A DNA stretch of 64,000 bases from the NCBI RefSeq assembly GCF_018474015.1, contig NZ_JAHCSG010000003.1:248001-312000 (forward strand). Direction: 5' to 3'. A program made the translations under genes and the position numbers. The DNA is from Williamsia sp. CHRR-6 (GTDB lineage: Bacteria; Actinomycetota; Actinomycetes; Mycobacteriales; Mycobacteriaceae). How positions within the stretch are numbered: the first letter of the stretch is position 1; every line of letters begins with the position of its first letter. Below are positions 53,595 to 63,347 of this stretch, one piece after another. The notes below the pieces were generated by a model, which saw nothing but the letters and a program-made list of their open reading frames with translations, was not told where the DNA came from and did no database searches.

Positions 53595-55316
53595 ATGAAG
53601 TCCAGAAGACTCATGGCCGCCACCGTCGGCGTGGCCGTGGCCAGCATGGTCCTGTCCGCCTGCACCAGCTCAGACGACGATTCGTCGGACACGTCGAGCG
53701 GCTCGGCCAGCTCCGGCGCCGGCAACTCCAACCAGATCACTTACGCCTACGAGCAAGAGTTTTCCGGTTACAACAACGACAACGCCAACGCCAACGCGGT
53801 GGCCAACACCGTCGTGCTCAACCAGGTCTTCGGCTACTTCTCCTACGTCGACCCCAAGGGCAACATCCAGCGCAACACCGAGTTCGGCACCTTCGAGAAG
53901 ACCTCGGACAACCCGCTGACGGTGAAGTACACAATCGACCCCAAGGCCGTGTGGTCGGATGGCGTGCCGGTGACCGCCAACGACTGGTATCTGTTCTGGC
54001 TCTCCCACAAGGGCAAGTACGACCAGTTCCAGCCCGCCAGCACTACCGGCATCTCCGACATCAACACCCCCACCGATGATCCGGCCGGCAAGACGTTCAC
54101 CGTCACCTACGCCAAGCCCTTCGGTGACTGGCAGGTGGCGCTGGGTACCCAGAACCAGCCGCTGCTGCCCGCGCACGTGATCGAGAAGGCCACCGGCGTC
54201 AAGATCGCCGACGCGGTCAAGACCGGCGACAAGGCGTCCATCGACAAGATCGCCGACTTCTGGAACAACAAGTGGACCGGTTTCTCCCCCGGTCAGCTGC
54301 CCCCGGCCGATCAGATCCCGGCTTCGGGCCCGTACAAGATCGGCAGCTGGCAGGCCGGTCAGTCGATCACCATCGTGCCCAACGACAAGTACTGGGGCAC
54401 CAAGCCGAAAAACGGCGGCATCGTCATCAAGTTCATCCCGCAAGAGCAGCAGGTGCAGGCTCTGCAAAACGGTGATGCCGACGTCATCGAGCCGCAGCCG
54501 AACATCGACCTCATCTCGTCGCTGAACAAGCTCGGCGATGCCGCCAAGCGCAACACCGGGGCCGGGTTCAGCTACGACCACCTCGATTTCAACTTCAAGA
54601 GCAAGTTCTCCAACCCGCTGCTGCGCTCGGCGATCGCCAAGTGCCTGCCGCGTCAGGAGATCTTGGACAAGCTGATCAAGCCCGTGGAGCCGAAGGCCGC
54701 ATTGCTGCAGACGCGCATCTTCTACCCGTTCCAGGAGGGCTACGCCGACATCGCCAAGGCTTCCGGTGGCGAGACCTACGACAAGGTGGACATCGAGGGC
54801 GCCAAGGCTGACATCGCCAAGTCGGGCGTGACCGACCTGACCGTCAACGCCATCTACCTGGGCAACCCCAACCAGCGTCGCCAGCAGACCCAGCAGATCA
54901 TCGCCGAGTCCTGCGGCAAAGCCGGGTTCAAGTTCAACGTCAAGGCACTGACCCCCAAGGAGTGGGGCGAGACCACCACCAAGGGCGCCTACGACGTGGC
55001 TCAGTTCGCCTGGAGCGGAAGCGGATTGGTGTCGGAGAACCCGCCGCTGTTCACCTCCACCAGCGACCAGAACTACGGCAAGTACTCCAACCCGCAGGTG
55101 GATCAGTTGCTGGCCAAGCTGGCCGAGACCAGCGATCGTCCCACCCAGCTCGACCTGACCAAGCAGATCGAGACCATCCTGTGGAAGGACCTCGCGACGA
55201 TCCCGATCTTCGCGTGGCCGCTGCTGAACGCCTACAGCCCGCGGGTCAGCGGCGTGGTGCTCAACACCACCCAGACCCAGGCTGTGTTCAACGCCGCGAC
55301 CTGGGTGAAGAACTAG
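53595..55316 (+). CDS. dppA: Peptide ABC transporter substrate-binding lipoprotein
   Basis: A 573-residue lipoprotein, counterpart of Rv3666c. Signal MKSRRLMAATVGVAVASMVL and lipobox LSAC (Cys about residue 23), then an acidic Ser-rich linker and the SBP_bac_5 (extracellular solute-binding family 5) fold: TIDPKAVWSDGVPVTANDW, ASGPYKIGSWQAGQSITIVPN, KYWGTKP. It captures di/oligopeptides for the DppBCD importer. Start ATG 53595 has AGAGGGA. A strong hairpin follows the gene, which would keep dppA transcript levels above those of dppB-D. Confidence 0.93.
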   Translation: MKSRRLMAATVGVAVASMVLSACTSSDDDSSDTSSGSASSGAGNSNQITYAYEQEFSGYNNDNANANAVANTVVLNQVFGYFSYVDPKGNIQRNTEFGTFEKTSDNPLTVKYTIDPKAVWSDGVPVTANDWYLFWLSHKGKYDQFQPASTTGISDINTPTDDPAGKTFTVTYAKPFGDWQVALGTQNQPLLPAHVIEKATGVKIADAVKTGDKASIDKIADFWNNKWTGFSPGQLPPADQIPASGPYKIGSWQAGQSITIVPNDKYWGTKPKNGGIVIKFIPQEQQVQALQNGDADVIEPQPNIDLISSLNKLGDAAKRNTGAGFSYDHLDFNFKSKFSNPLLRSAIAKCLPRQEILDKLIKPVEPKAALLQTRIFYPFQEGYADIAKASGGETYDKVDIEGAKADIAKSGVTDLTVNAIYLGNPNQRRQQTQQIIAESCGKAGFKFNVKALTPKEWGETTTKGAYDVAQFAWSGSGLVSENPPLFTSTSDQNYGKYSNPQVDQLLAKLAETSDRPTQLDLTKQIETILWKDLATIPIFAWPLLNAYSPRVSGVVLNTTQTQAVFNAATWVKN

Positions 55317-55325
55317 CAGTACGCT

Positions 55326-55370
55326 CGAGCCGGGCAGGAGGGCCACCACGTGGTCGTCCTGCCCGGCTCG
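55326..55370 (+). terminator. Intercistronic hairpin after dppA
   Basis: A perfect 14-bp stem, CGAGCCGGGCAGGA (55326-55339) and TCCTGCCCGGCTCG (55357-55370), with an inner CCAC/GTGG stem. It has no T-tract. Placed between dppA and dppB, it probably stops part of the transcription or protects the dppA message end. Confidence 0.75.
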
Positions 55371-55405
55371 TGTCGTGAGATCCGTTGCAAACATGGAGAG
55401 TCGTC

Positions 55406-57015
<1,610 letters not shown>

Positions 57016-57019
<4 letters not shown>

Positions 57020-58098
57020 CGAACTCTCAGATCCCGTTCGATCCGTCGGTGCCCGCATCCACCGGCACGGTGGCCGTCGCCGAGACCGAGCCCACCACCG
57101 CCGCACAATCGCAGGGGCAGTTGGTTTTTCGGCGCTTCATCCGCCATCGCGGTGCGATGGCAGGCGTCGGATTCCTGATCCTCACGATCATCCTGGTCTA
57201 CACATCCATCGGCTGGGGCGGACTGCCCGGCTGGTGGCGCTGGGACTACAAGGAGCAGTCGCCCATCGTCAATGGCGGCCACCCCACCTACCGGTTTCCG
57301 TTCCACCTGGGTTCGCATCCGTTCGGGCAGAACACCGTTGGCATCGACTACTTCGCGCTCACCATGCGCGGAGCCCAGCAGTCGATCATCGTGGCGTTCG
57401 TCGCCGGTGCAGTGTCGACGGTGGTGGGCACGGTCATCGGGGCGGTGGCCGGCTACTTCCGCGGCTGGGTGGAAGCGGTGTTGATGCGTCTGACCGACGT
57501 TGTCATCACCATTCCGCTGATCGCCATCGCAGCCACGCTGGGCACCAAGTTCGGCAAGTCCGGCGGCGTGGTGGGAATCGGCCTGATCATCGGGTTCGTC
57601 GGCTGGACGTCGCTGGCGCGGGTGGTGCGCGGGGAGTTCCTGCTGCTGCGCGAACGTGAGTTCGTCGACGCTGCCCGGGTGGGTGGCGCGTCGTCGGCGC
57701 GGATCATCTTCCGCCACATCCTGCCCAACACCATCGGCGTGATCGTGGTCTCGGCCACGCTGACCACCGCGGTGGCCATCCTGTTGGAAACGTCGCTGTC
57801 GTATCTCGGTGTGGGCGTGCGCGATCCCGACACCTCGCTGGGTCTGTTGATCACCGAGAACCAGGCCGCGTTCGCCACCCGGCCGTGGCTGTTCTGGTGG
57901 CCAGGCCTGTTCATCGTGATCATCGCCCTGACCGTCAACTTCATCGGCGACGGCCTGCGCGACGCCTACGATCCACGCCAACGCTCCATCCCGAAGGTGA
58001 CCTGGTGGCAGAAGCTGTTGGGACGCACCGCCAACGAACGCGGGGCCGATCAGTCCGGGTCGACCGATGTCACGCCCACGCCACCGCCGTCATCATGA
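57016..58098 (+). CDS. dppC: Peptide ABC transporter permease
   Basis: A 360-residue permease (Rv3664c counterpart), with an N-terminal OppC-type segment (FRRFIRHRGAMAGVGFLILTI), SHPFGQNTVGIDYFALTMRGAQQSI, and the coupling loop FVDAARVGGASSARIIFRHILPN. ATG 57016 overlaps the dppB stop (ATGA). The C-terminal Pro/Thr tail overlaps the 3' end of the opposite-strand membrane gene by 29 bases. Confidence 0.93.
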
Positions 58099-58681
58099 TC
58101 GCAGCGAACACCACCGCCGCCAGCGACGCGACGTTCCAGTGCGCGGCCACCGGGGTGATCGGCAGCCCGTCGAGAGCGCCTGAGCCGCGGGCAGATTCCC
58201 ATCGGCGGCGCAGCTCGGTGGCGGCATCACCCGAGGCCGAGCCGGGCAGGTCGCCGGGTGACACTGTGCCGTCAGCGCGAATCGCCGACCGTGGCACCGA
58301 TTTCGCATCCGGCGTCGACGTGGATCCGCCGAGCACCCGATCACGCCCACTGGGGGCTGAGGCCGACCACGCCACCACCGTCTCGTCGGCGGTGCGGATG
58401 GTCAACGCAAACCGGGTCTCCACCGTGACAATCGACTGCAGGTCGATGACGAAGGTGCGCAACGGGTTGACCACCGTGACCCGCCGATCATCGATCTGCA
58501 CACAGGGATTGGCCAACAGCATCCACACCACGGCGCAGACCAGCAGCATCGCGGTGAGCACCGAGACGCCGAGTCGCACGCCGGAGGCGAACCCGAGGAC
58601 CGTGGCCACAACGGCCATCAACCCCACCAGCCCGGCAGCGATCAACGCCGAACGCGGGCGCAACGTCACACTGTCCACCAC
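58070..58681 (-). CDS. PH-domain-like membrane protein, antisense within the dpp operon
   Basis: A 203-residue protein: two N-terminal membrane helices (ALIAAGLVGLMAVVATVLGF, LTAMLLVCAVVWMLL), then a short beta domain beginning VQIDDRRVTVVNPLRTFVIDL, which resembles the bacterial PH-like (bPH_6) domain common after two helices in mycolic-acid actinomycetes, and a last membrane helix. It lies on the opposite strand between dppC and dppD, tail-to-tail with dppC. GTG 58681 or the GTG three bases later is the start. Confidence 0.75.
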   Translation of the reverse strand: MVDSVTLRPRSALIAAGLVGLMAVVATVLGFASGVRLGVSVLTAMLLVCAVVWMLLANPCVQIDDRRVTVVNPLRTFVIDLQSIVTVETRFALTIRTADETVVAWSASAPSGRDRVLGGSTSTPDAKSVPRSAIRADGTVSPGDLPGSASGDAATELRRRWESARGSGALDGLPITPVAAHWNVASLAAVVFAAIMMTAVAWA

Positions 58682-58729
58682 GCCATGCTGTCACCACCGG
58701 CGACCGCACGACACCTTTGGGGAACCGAC

Positions 58730-60472
58730 ATGTTCGATCTGAAGACGCTGCTGCGCGGCACACCGACTGCCGACTTGTCACTGACCGCAGTCGGCACCGA
58801 CGCACCGTCGGGTGCCGCACCTGACCGCATCCTCGATGTGCGAGGGCTGACCGTCGACTTCTGGACCCAGAAGGACTGGCTACCCGCGGTGGCCGGTATC
58901 GACTTCACCCTCGATCGGCGTGAGGTGCTGGCGATCGTCGGCGAATCGGGCTCAGGTAAGTCGACCACCGCGATGGCCCTGCTGGGCCTGCTGCCGCCCA
59001 ACGCCCGCATCGGCGGCAGCATCAACCTGCGTGGCGAGGAACTGGTGGGCGCCAAGGCATCCACCATCCGTGCCATCCGCGGCAACGACATCGCGGTGAT
59101 CTTTCAGGAACCCATGACCGCGATGAACCCGGTGTACACCATCGGTTTTCAGATCGCCGAGGTGATCCGCAGCCACCGGCAGATGACGCCGAAGGCGGCC
59201 CGCGCCCGGGCCATCGAACTGTTGGAGATGGTGGAGATCCCCGAGCCGGGGCGGCGCGTGGACTCTTACCCGCATCAGCTCTCCGGCGGGCAGCGACAGC
59301 GCGCGATGATCGCGATGGCCCTGGCCAACGATCCCGGACTGTTGATCGCCGACGAGCCGACCACCGCGCTGGACGTGACCGTGCAGGCCGAGATCCTGGA
59401 GCTGATGCGTGATCTGCGGGACCGCATCGACGCGGGCATCCTGCTGATCACCCACGACATGGGCGTGGTGGCCGACATCGCCGACCGGATGATCGTGATG
59501 AAAGACGGTGTGGTGGTGGAGTCGGGCACTGCGGTGGACGTCTATCAGACGCCGACCCAGCCGTACACCATCTCGCTGCTGGAATCGGTTCCGCATCTAG
59601 GTAATCACTCCGACGCCCCGGTTGCCGAGTCGAGCGACGTCGCTGCTCCGGTGGACCCGGTGTTGGAGTTGCGCGACACCATCATCGAATATCCCGGTCG
59701 CGGGTCGGCGCCGGCGTTCCGCGCCATCGACGGGGTGTCGTTCCACATCGAACGTTCCGAGGTGGTGGGTCTGGTCGGCGAGTCCGGTTCGGGCAAATCG
59801 ACCATCGGGCGCGCGGTGGTGGGTCTGCTACCACCCACCGGTGGCGTGATGAACGTGGTGGGACAGAACATGGTCGACGCTGATCGCGCCACCGTGGCCC
59901 GTGTGCGCGACGACGTGGCGATCGTGTTCCAGGATCCGGGTTCTTCGCTGAACCCGCGGTTCCCAGTGGGTGAGTCCATCGGAGAACCGTTGCGGCTGAA
60001 GCGGAATCTGAAGGGTGCCGCGTTGGACAAGCGGGTGGAGGAGTTGCTCGACCAGGTGAGTCTGTCGTCGTCGATGCGCAACCGCTACCCCCATGAGCTC
60101 TCCGGCGGGCAGCGCCAACGCATCGGCATCGCCCGGGCGTTGGCGTTGGGTCCCAAGCTGCTGGTGGCCGACGAGCCGACCTCGGCGCTGGACGTGTCGG
60201 TGCAGGCGACGGTGTTGGATCTGTTTGCGCAGTTGCAGCGCGAGTACGGATTCGCGTGCTTGTTCATCAGCCACGACCTTGCGGTGGTGGAGCAGGTGTC
60301 TGATCGGATCGCGGTGCTTCAGAACGGCACGCTGATGGAGATCGGGACCACCGATCAGGTGTTGAACGCACCCCGCGCCGACTACACCAAGCGCCTACTG
60401 GCCGCTGTCCCAGTCCCCGACCCGGTCGCACAACAGGAACGCCGCAAGGAATGGCTCGCCGCCAACTCCTGA
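58730..60472 (+). CDS. dppD: Peptide ABC transporter dual ATPase
   Basis: A 580-residue fusion of two ABC ATPases (DppD and DppF parts in one chain; Rv3663c counterpart). Domain 1: Walker [11 protein letters not shown], signature [11 protein letters not shown], Walker [13 protein letters not shown]. Domain 2: Walker [12 protein letters not shown], signature [12 protein letters not shown], Walker [16 protein letters not shown] 58730 has GGGGAA upstream. It energises import through DppBC. The gap after dppC is filled by the antisense PH-like gene, so dppD may need its own promoter or read-through. Confidence 0.94.
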   Translation: MFDLKTLLRGTPTADLSLTAVGTDAPSGAAPDRILDVRGLTVDFWTQKDWLPAVAGIDFTLDRREVLAIVGESGSGKSTTAMALLGLLPPNARIGGSINLRGEELVGAKASTIRAIRGNDIAVIFQEPMTAMNPVYTIGFQIAEVIRSHRQMTPKAARARAIELLEMVEIPEPGRRVDSYPHQLSGGQRQRAMIAMALANDPGLLIADEPTTALDVTVQAEILELMRDLRDRIDAGILLITHDMGVVADIADRMIVMKDGVVVESGTAVDVYQTPTQPYTISLLESVPHLGNHSDAPVAESSDVAAPVDPVLELRDTIIEYPGRGSAPAFRAIDGVSFHIERSEVVGLVGESGSGKSTIGRAVVGLLPPTGGVMNVVGQNMVDADRATVARVRDDVAIVFQDPGSSLNPRFPVGESIGEPLRLKRNLKGAALDKRVEELLDQVSLSSSMRNRYPHELSGGQRQRIGIARALALGPKLLVADEPTSALDVSVQATVLDLFAQLQREYGFACLFISHDLAVVEQVSDRIAVLQNGTLMEIGTTDQVLNAPRADYTKRLLAAVPVPDPVAQQERRKEWLAANS

Positions 60473-60486
60473 TTGCGTTGTGGTCG

Positions 60487-61203
60487 CTAAGCGAACAACT
60501 CCATCAGCTGTCGACGGATGAACGGGGCCTCGGCGCGGTACCAGGGCAGGTATGCGGCCAGCATCACCTGCTCGAAACTGAGCTGCCGCGTCGCCGTCGA
60601 ATCGAGGTACACGACGGTGCGCACATAAACGCTGGCGCGCAGGTAGCGGGCTTCTCCACAGACCCGACCACTCTTGTCACGGATCCTGAAGCGCACGTAG
60701 CCGCGTTTGATCTCCACCGGGATATACAGTGTCGACAGCACAAAGTTCAGAAACGTCACGACAAGCCCGGGACCCCGCCGGAAGAGTCCCGAGAGGACGT
60801 GCTCTCGGAAAGACAGGACCACCCCACCAGCAGGGTCGTACATTCGAAAGCGCGTGTTCAGCAGCAACAGGGGGCGATTCCAGCGAGCAGTTGCGACGGG
60901 TTGGTCATCCGCAGACTTCACCAGCCAGTTACGCCCGAAGGGATTACTGGGCAGATCGTAGGAGTACGCGATGGTGCCAGTAGCGTCTCCGACGCGATAT
61001 ACCCAACCACCCACCTGTCGCCCCTCGGGGGTCTCACGGTTTGTTGACACGGAATAGCGTTGTGTTCGCTGGCCTGAGGAATCCACATCGAACACAACCG
61101 TAGACCCGAACAATCGGCATGGGAACTTGGCGGGCCGATAGAAAGCCGCATCCACGTCGAAGGGCTTGGTGTAGTCGATGTTCGATCGTGACAGACGTAT
61201 CAT
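60487..61203 (-). CDS. Conserved protein of unknown function in an ESX-like operon
   Basis: A 238-residue protein, last of a four-gene overlapping operon with ESX-type genes; ATG 61203 overlaps the preceding stop (ATGA). It is beta-rich with repeated strand pairs (GTIAYSYDLPSNPFGRNWLV, RFRMYDPAGGVVLSFREHVLSG) and one hydrophobic stretch (GLVVTFLNFVLSTLYIPV). The first part has a tubby/LURP-like flavour (scaffold of short strands with charged turns), which is only an impression. By position it could be the immunity partner of the preceding WXG100-like-domain protein. Confidence 0.6.
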   Translation of the reverse strand: MIRLSRSNIDYTKPFDVDAAFYRPAKFPCRLFGSTVVFDVDSSGQRTQRYSVSTNRETPEGRQVGGWVYRVGDATGTIAYSYDLPSNPFGRNWLVKSADDQPVATARWNRPLLLLNTRFRMYDPAGGVVLSFREHVLSGLFRRGPGLVVTFLNFVLSTLYIPVEIKRGYVRFRIRDKSGRVCGEARYLRASVYVRTVVYLDSTATRQLSFEQVMLAAYLPWYRAEAPFIRRQLMELFA

Positions 61204-62342
61204 TTGGCGGGCCCGCCGCTGGTATCGAGATTGAGCCCGCCGACGCTGGACGTCACGTCGTGCACGACACCATCGATCTTGGAAACCACGTCTTCACGTA
61301 CCTCCGCGTAGGTTTCACCGATGGGTCCAGGAACTGCACTGGCGAGTTCATCTACCGATGTCGCGCGCATGGTCTCTCCGGCCTGTGGTGCGACAAAGTC
61401 GACGCCGTGTTGAATCGCGCCCTTTATCACAACATTGCCCGGCATTGCCTCGTAAAATTTGGGTGTTCTTGGCACCTCGTCGGGCTTTGCTTTCTTGAGA
61501 ATTTTTTCTTGAACTCTTCTGGTCGCGATCGGAGACGCGACCGCGCCGAGCGCGCTCTGCGCGACGATCTTTGAGGGATCGAAGTGGTTTTCGCCTGTTG
61601 CCACGGTCAGCGCGCCCTCTTTGCCAGCTTCCACCGATCCGCCGATCAGAGCACCCTTTACCATGGGTTGGCGCATCACCACGCTGTCCATAATCTTCGC
61701 GCGAATGCCCGTGCCGCCCTGCTTCTCCGCAAGCTGGATAAACGTCTTGTTGAGCTGTCCACCAGCTTTGACTGCAAGGTCTTTCGCAACCTTTGTCGCG
61801 CCACTTTCAGCAACCTTCTTGGCAGCTTTTTCCGCGACATCCTTCGCGACTGCGGCAAGATTTTTGGCCACCAGCCTCTTGAGGACTGCCCACAACGACA
61901 TTCGAGTGGCTGCTGCGGCCGCCGGAATCGCCGCGGTAGATCCGCCGAATGTAAACGGGCCGGCCCCCAGAGCCGAGGCCACGGTGGCGGCAAGCATCGC
62001 CACGTTGGCTGCGTAGGCGATCTTGCCTTCCAGCGTTGCATCGGCGGCTTGGTCGCACGCGTCGCCGCACGCTTCGAGGTTCTTGACGATTCCGGCCAGG
62101 CCGCCTTCGCCCGCAATCGCGTCGAAGTAGGCCTTCATCGCGTCGTGGACATCGCCCTCGATGACCGACCCCAACGCTCCAGCGGCATCCAACGTTTCCT
62201 GCGCACTCTGCGAGACACCTTTGGCAGCCTTCGAATACGCCTTCGCCATGTCGCGCAGGGCATCCTCATCTGCCTCCGGCCAGGCATCGAGACCCAGAAA
62301 CCCGATCACCCATTGCAGTGGTGCCGGCAGCTGCATGCCCAT
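61200..62342 (-). CDS. WXG100-like-domain ESX-associated protein
   Basis: A 380-residue protein. The N-terminal 110 residues (LPAPLQWVIGFLGLDAWPEADEDALRDMA...) match the WXG100-like domain at the N-terminus of CpnT and related actinobacterial polymorphic proteins (PxxLQWxxGxxxxxWPExDEDAM pattern). Next is a hydrophobic Gly/Ala region (ANVAMLAATVASALGAG) and a Lys/Ala-rich helical part. No enzymatic toxin domain is recognised at the C-terminus, which ends GGLNLDTSGGPAK, a tail shared with the partial protein at 63348. Likely exported by an ESX system encoded elsewhere. Confidence 0.7.
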   Translation of the reverse strand: MGMQLPAPLQWVIGFLGLDAWPEADEDALRDMAKAYSKAAKGVSQSAQETLDAAGALGSVIEGDVHDAMKAYFDAIAGEGGLAGIVKNLEACGDACDQAADATLEGKIAYAANVAMLAATVASALGAGPFTFGGSTAAIPAAAAATRMSLWAVLKRLVAKNLAAVAKDVAEKAAKKVAESGATKVAKDLAVKAGGQLNKTFIQLAEKQGGTGIRAKIMDSVVMRQPMVKGALIGGSVEAGKEGALTVATGENHFDPSKIVAQSALGAVASPIATRRVQEKILKKAKPDEVPRTPKFYEAMPGNVVIKGAIQHGVDFVAPQAGETMRATSVDELASAVPGPIGETYAEVREDVVSKIDGVVHDVTSSVGGLNLDTSGGPAK

Positions 62343-62659
62343 CAGGCGCCGCCCCCGAATGATCCGGCGATGTCCTGATCTTGCGACTGGATCATCTCGG
62401 CCGACCGGTGCACCATGGCGGCGGCGTCGACCAGCGCCTGATGTACCTCGGTGAGGTTCGCCATCGTCTGCTCACGCAGTGCCTCATAGCCGGGACCGAA
62501 CGCCGAGCCCGGTTCGTCGTGGCCCCACACCTCGCTGCCCCTGCCGCCGACATCGGCGTGCAATCCGCTCATTGCCTCACCCGCGGTGGCTGCCGAGTCT
62601 TCAAACCTGTTGCCCGACCGGTGCAGTCCCTCGATCGCGACCCGCAACACGTCGCTCAT
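62342..62659 (-). CDS. EspC/WXG100-like type VII secretion protein
   Basis: A 105-residue two-helix protein: helix 1 LRVAIEGLHRSGNRFEDSAATAGEAM, a Gly-rich turn with SEVWGHDEPGSAFG in place of a strict WXG, and helix 2 ending AAMVHRSAEMIQSQDQDIAG. This is the layout of ESX-1 EspC-type secretion targets in mycolic-acid actinomycetes. Its stop overlaps the next start by one base (TGATG). Probably forms a heterodimer or chaperone pair with the following protein. Confidence 0.75.
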   Translation of the reverse strand: MSDVLRVAIEGLHRSGNRFEDSAATAGEAMSGLHADVGGRGSEVWGHDEPGSAFGPGYEALREQTMANLTEVHQALVDAAAMVHRSAEMIQSQDQDIAGSFGGGA

Positions 62660-63126
62660 CGATAGTTCCTCTCGGAGTCGCCGTCGCCAGGCATAAACCG
62701 CCGTTCCTCTGACTGCGGGCCCGCCATCGATGCCACAGCCTGCCCGGCCAGACCGGCGAGTTCAGGAATTCCTGCCAGCTTCTGCCGAATATTCGCCATA
62801 CCGGTGGCCTCTTCGATGGCGGCGAGCTTCTCGTTCACCTGGGCCTGCACTTCGCGCGCCGCCTGCTGCGCGGTTTCGGCGATGCGTGAACCCAACGCTT
62901 CGGGGCTCAGCTCGCTGTAGGCGTCGCGGTCGATGTCGACCTGGATGACCACACCGTTCGCATTCACCCACACCTCCACCAGGCGGTCGTACGACCGGGC
63001 GCTGGCCGTCAGCGCCAACGCCTGCGCCCGCAGCGCCGTCACCCGTTGCAGCATCGCGGTCACCTGCCCGCCCAGCGCATCGAGGCCATCCTGGGTGGGT
63101 TCGATGTCAGGGAACTCGTTGCTCAC
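62656..63126 (-). CDS. YbaB/EbfC-like protein of the ESX-like operon
   Basis: A 156-residue protein with an N-terminal coiled coil (LGGQVTAMLQRVTALRAQALAL), a beta-hairpin (VEVWVNANGVVIQVDID) and a long helix (ETAQQAAREVQAQVNEKLAAIEEATG), the YbaB/EbfC outline. GTG 63126 starts the four-gene operon. It parallels the YbaB-like gene at 5196-5660 in the other toxin locus, though the proteins differ in sequence. Confidence 0.75.
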   Translation of the reverse strand: MSNEFPDIEPTQDGLDALGGQVTAMLQRVTALRAQALALTASARSYDRLVEVWVNANGVVIQVDIDRDAYSELSPEALGSRIAETAQQAAREVQAQVNEKLAAIEEATGMANIRQKLAGIPELAGLAGQAVASMAGPQSEERRFMPGDGDSERNYR

Positions 63127-63251
63127 GTTGCTGTTCCTCTCTCGAGATCGACGTGGCGGCTACGCGCCAATCTACTTCTCAGACGCAAACACCCGGCCCG
63201 TGGTTCCACCGGTCTGCGAAGCAGTCGGATTCACTTGCACGGGCCGCCCCG

Positions 63252-63337
63252 GTTCGCACGGTCTGGGTTCGTTCGCACAGTCGGGTTCCGTTCGCACGCC
63301 GCATGCGCCGTGCGAAACGGCATGCGCCGTGCGAAAC
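63252..63337. repeat. 19-bp spaced repeat array with orientation switch
   Basis: GTTCGCAC occurs at 63252, 63271 and 63290 (spacing 19), then the inverted form GTGCGAAA at 63310 and 63329 (spacing 19). The last two units are perfect 18-base copies, GCATGCGCCGTGCGAAAC at 63301-63318 and 63320-63337. The array lies 11 bases after the stop of the ESX-type protein gene that enters from the right. Confidence 0.8.
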
Positions 63338-63347
63338 CACGACAAGT

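Noticed and set aside
53670-55394. 574-codon open frame antisense to dppA
   Set aside because: It mirrors the dppA codon pattern in GC-rich DNA, has a Gly/Val/Leu-biased composition without domains, while dppA on the other strand is a clear lipoprotein.
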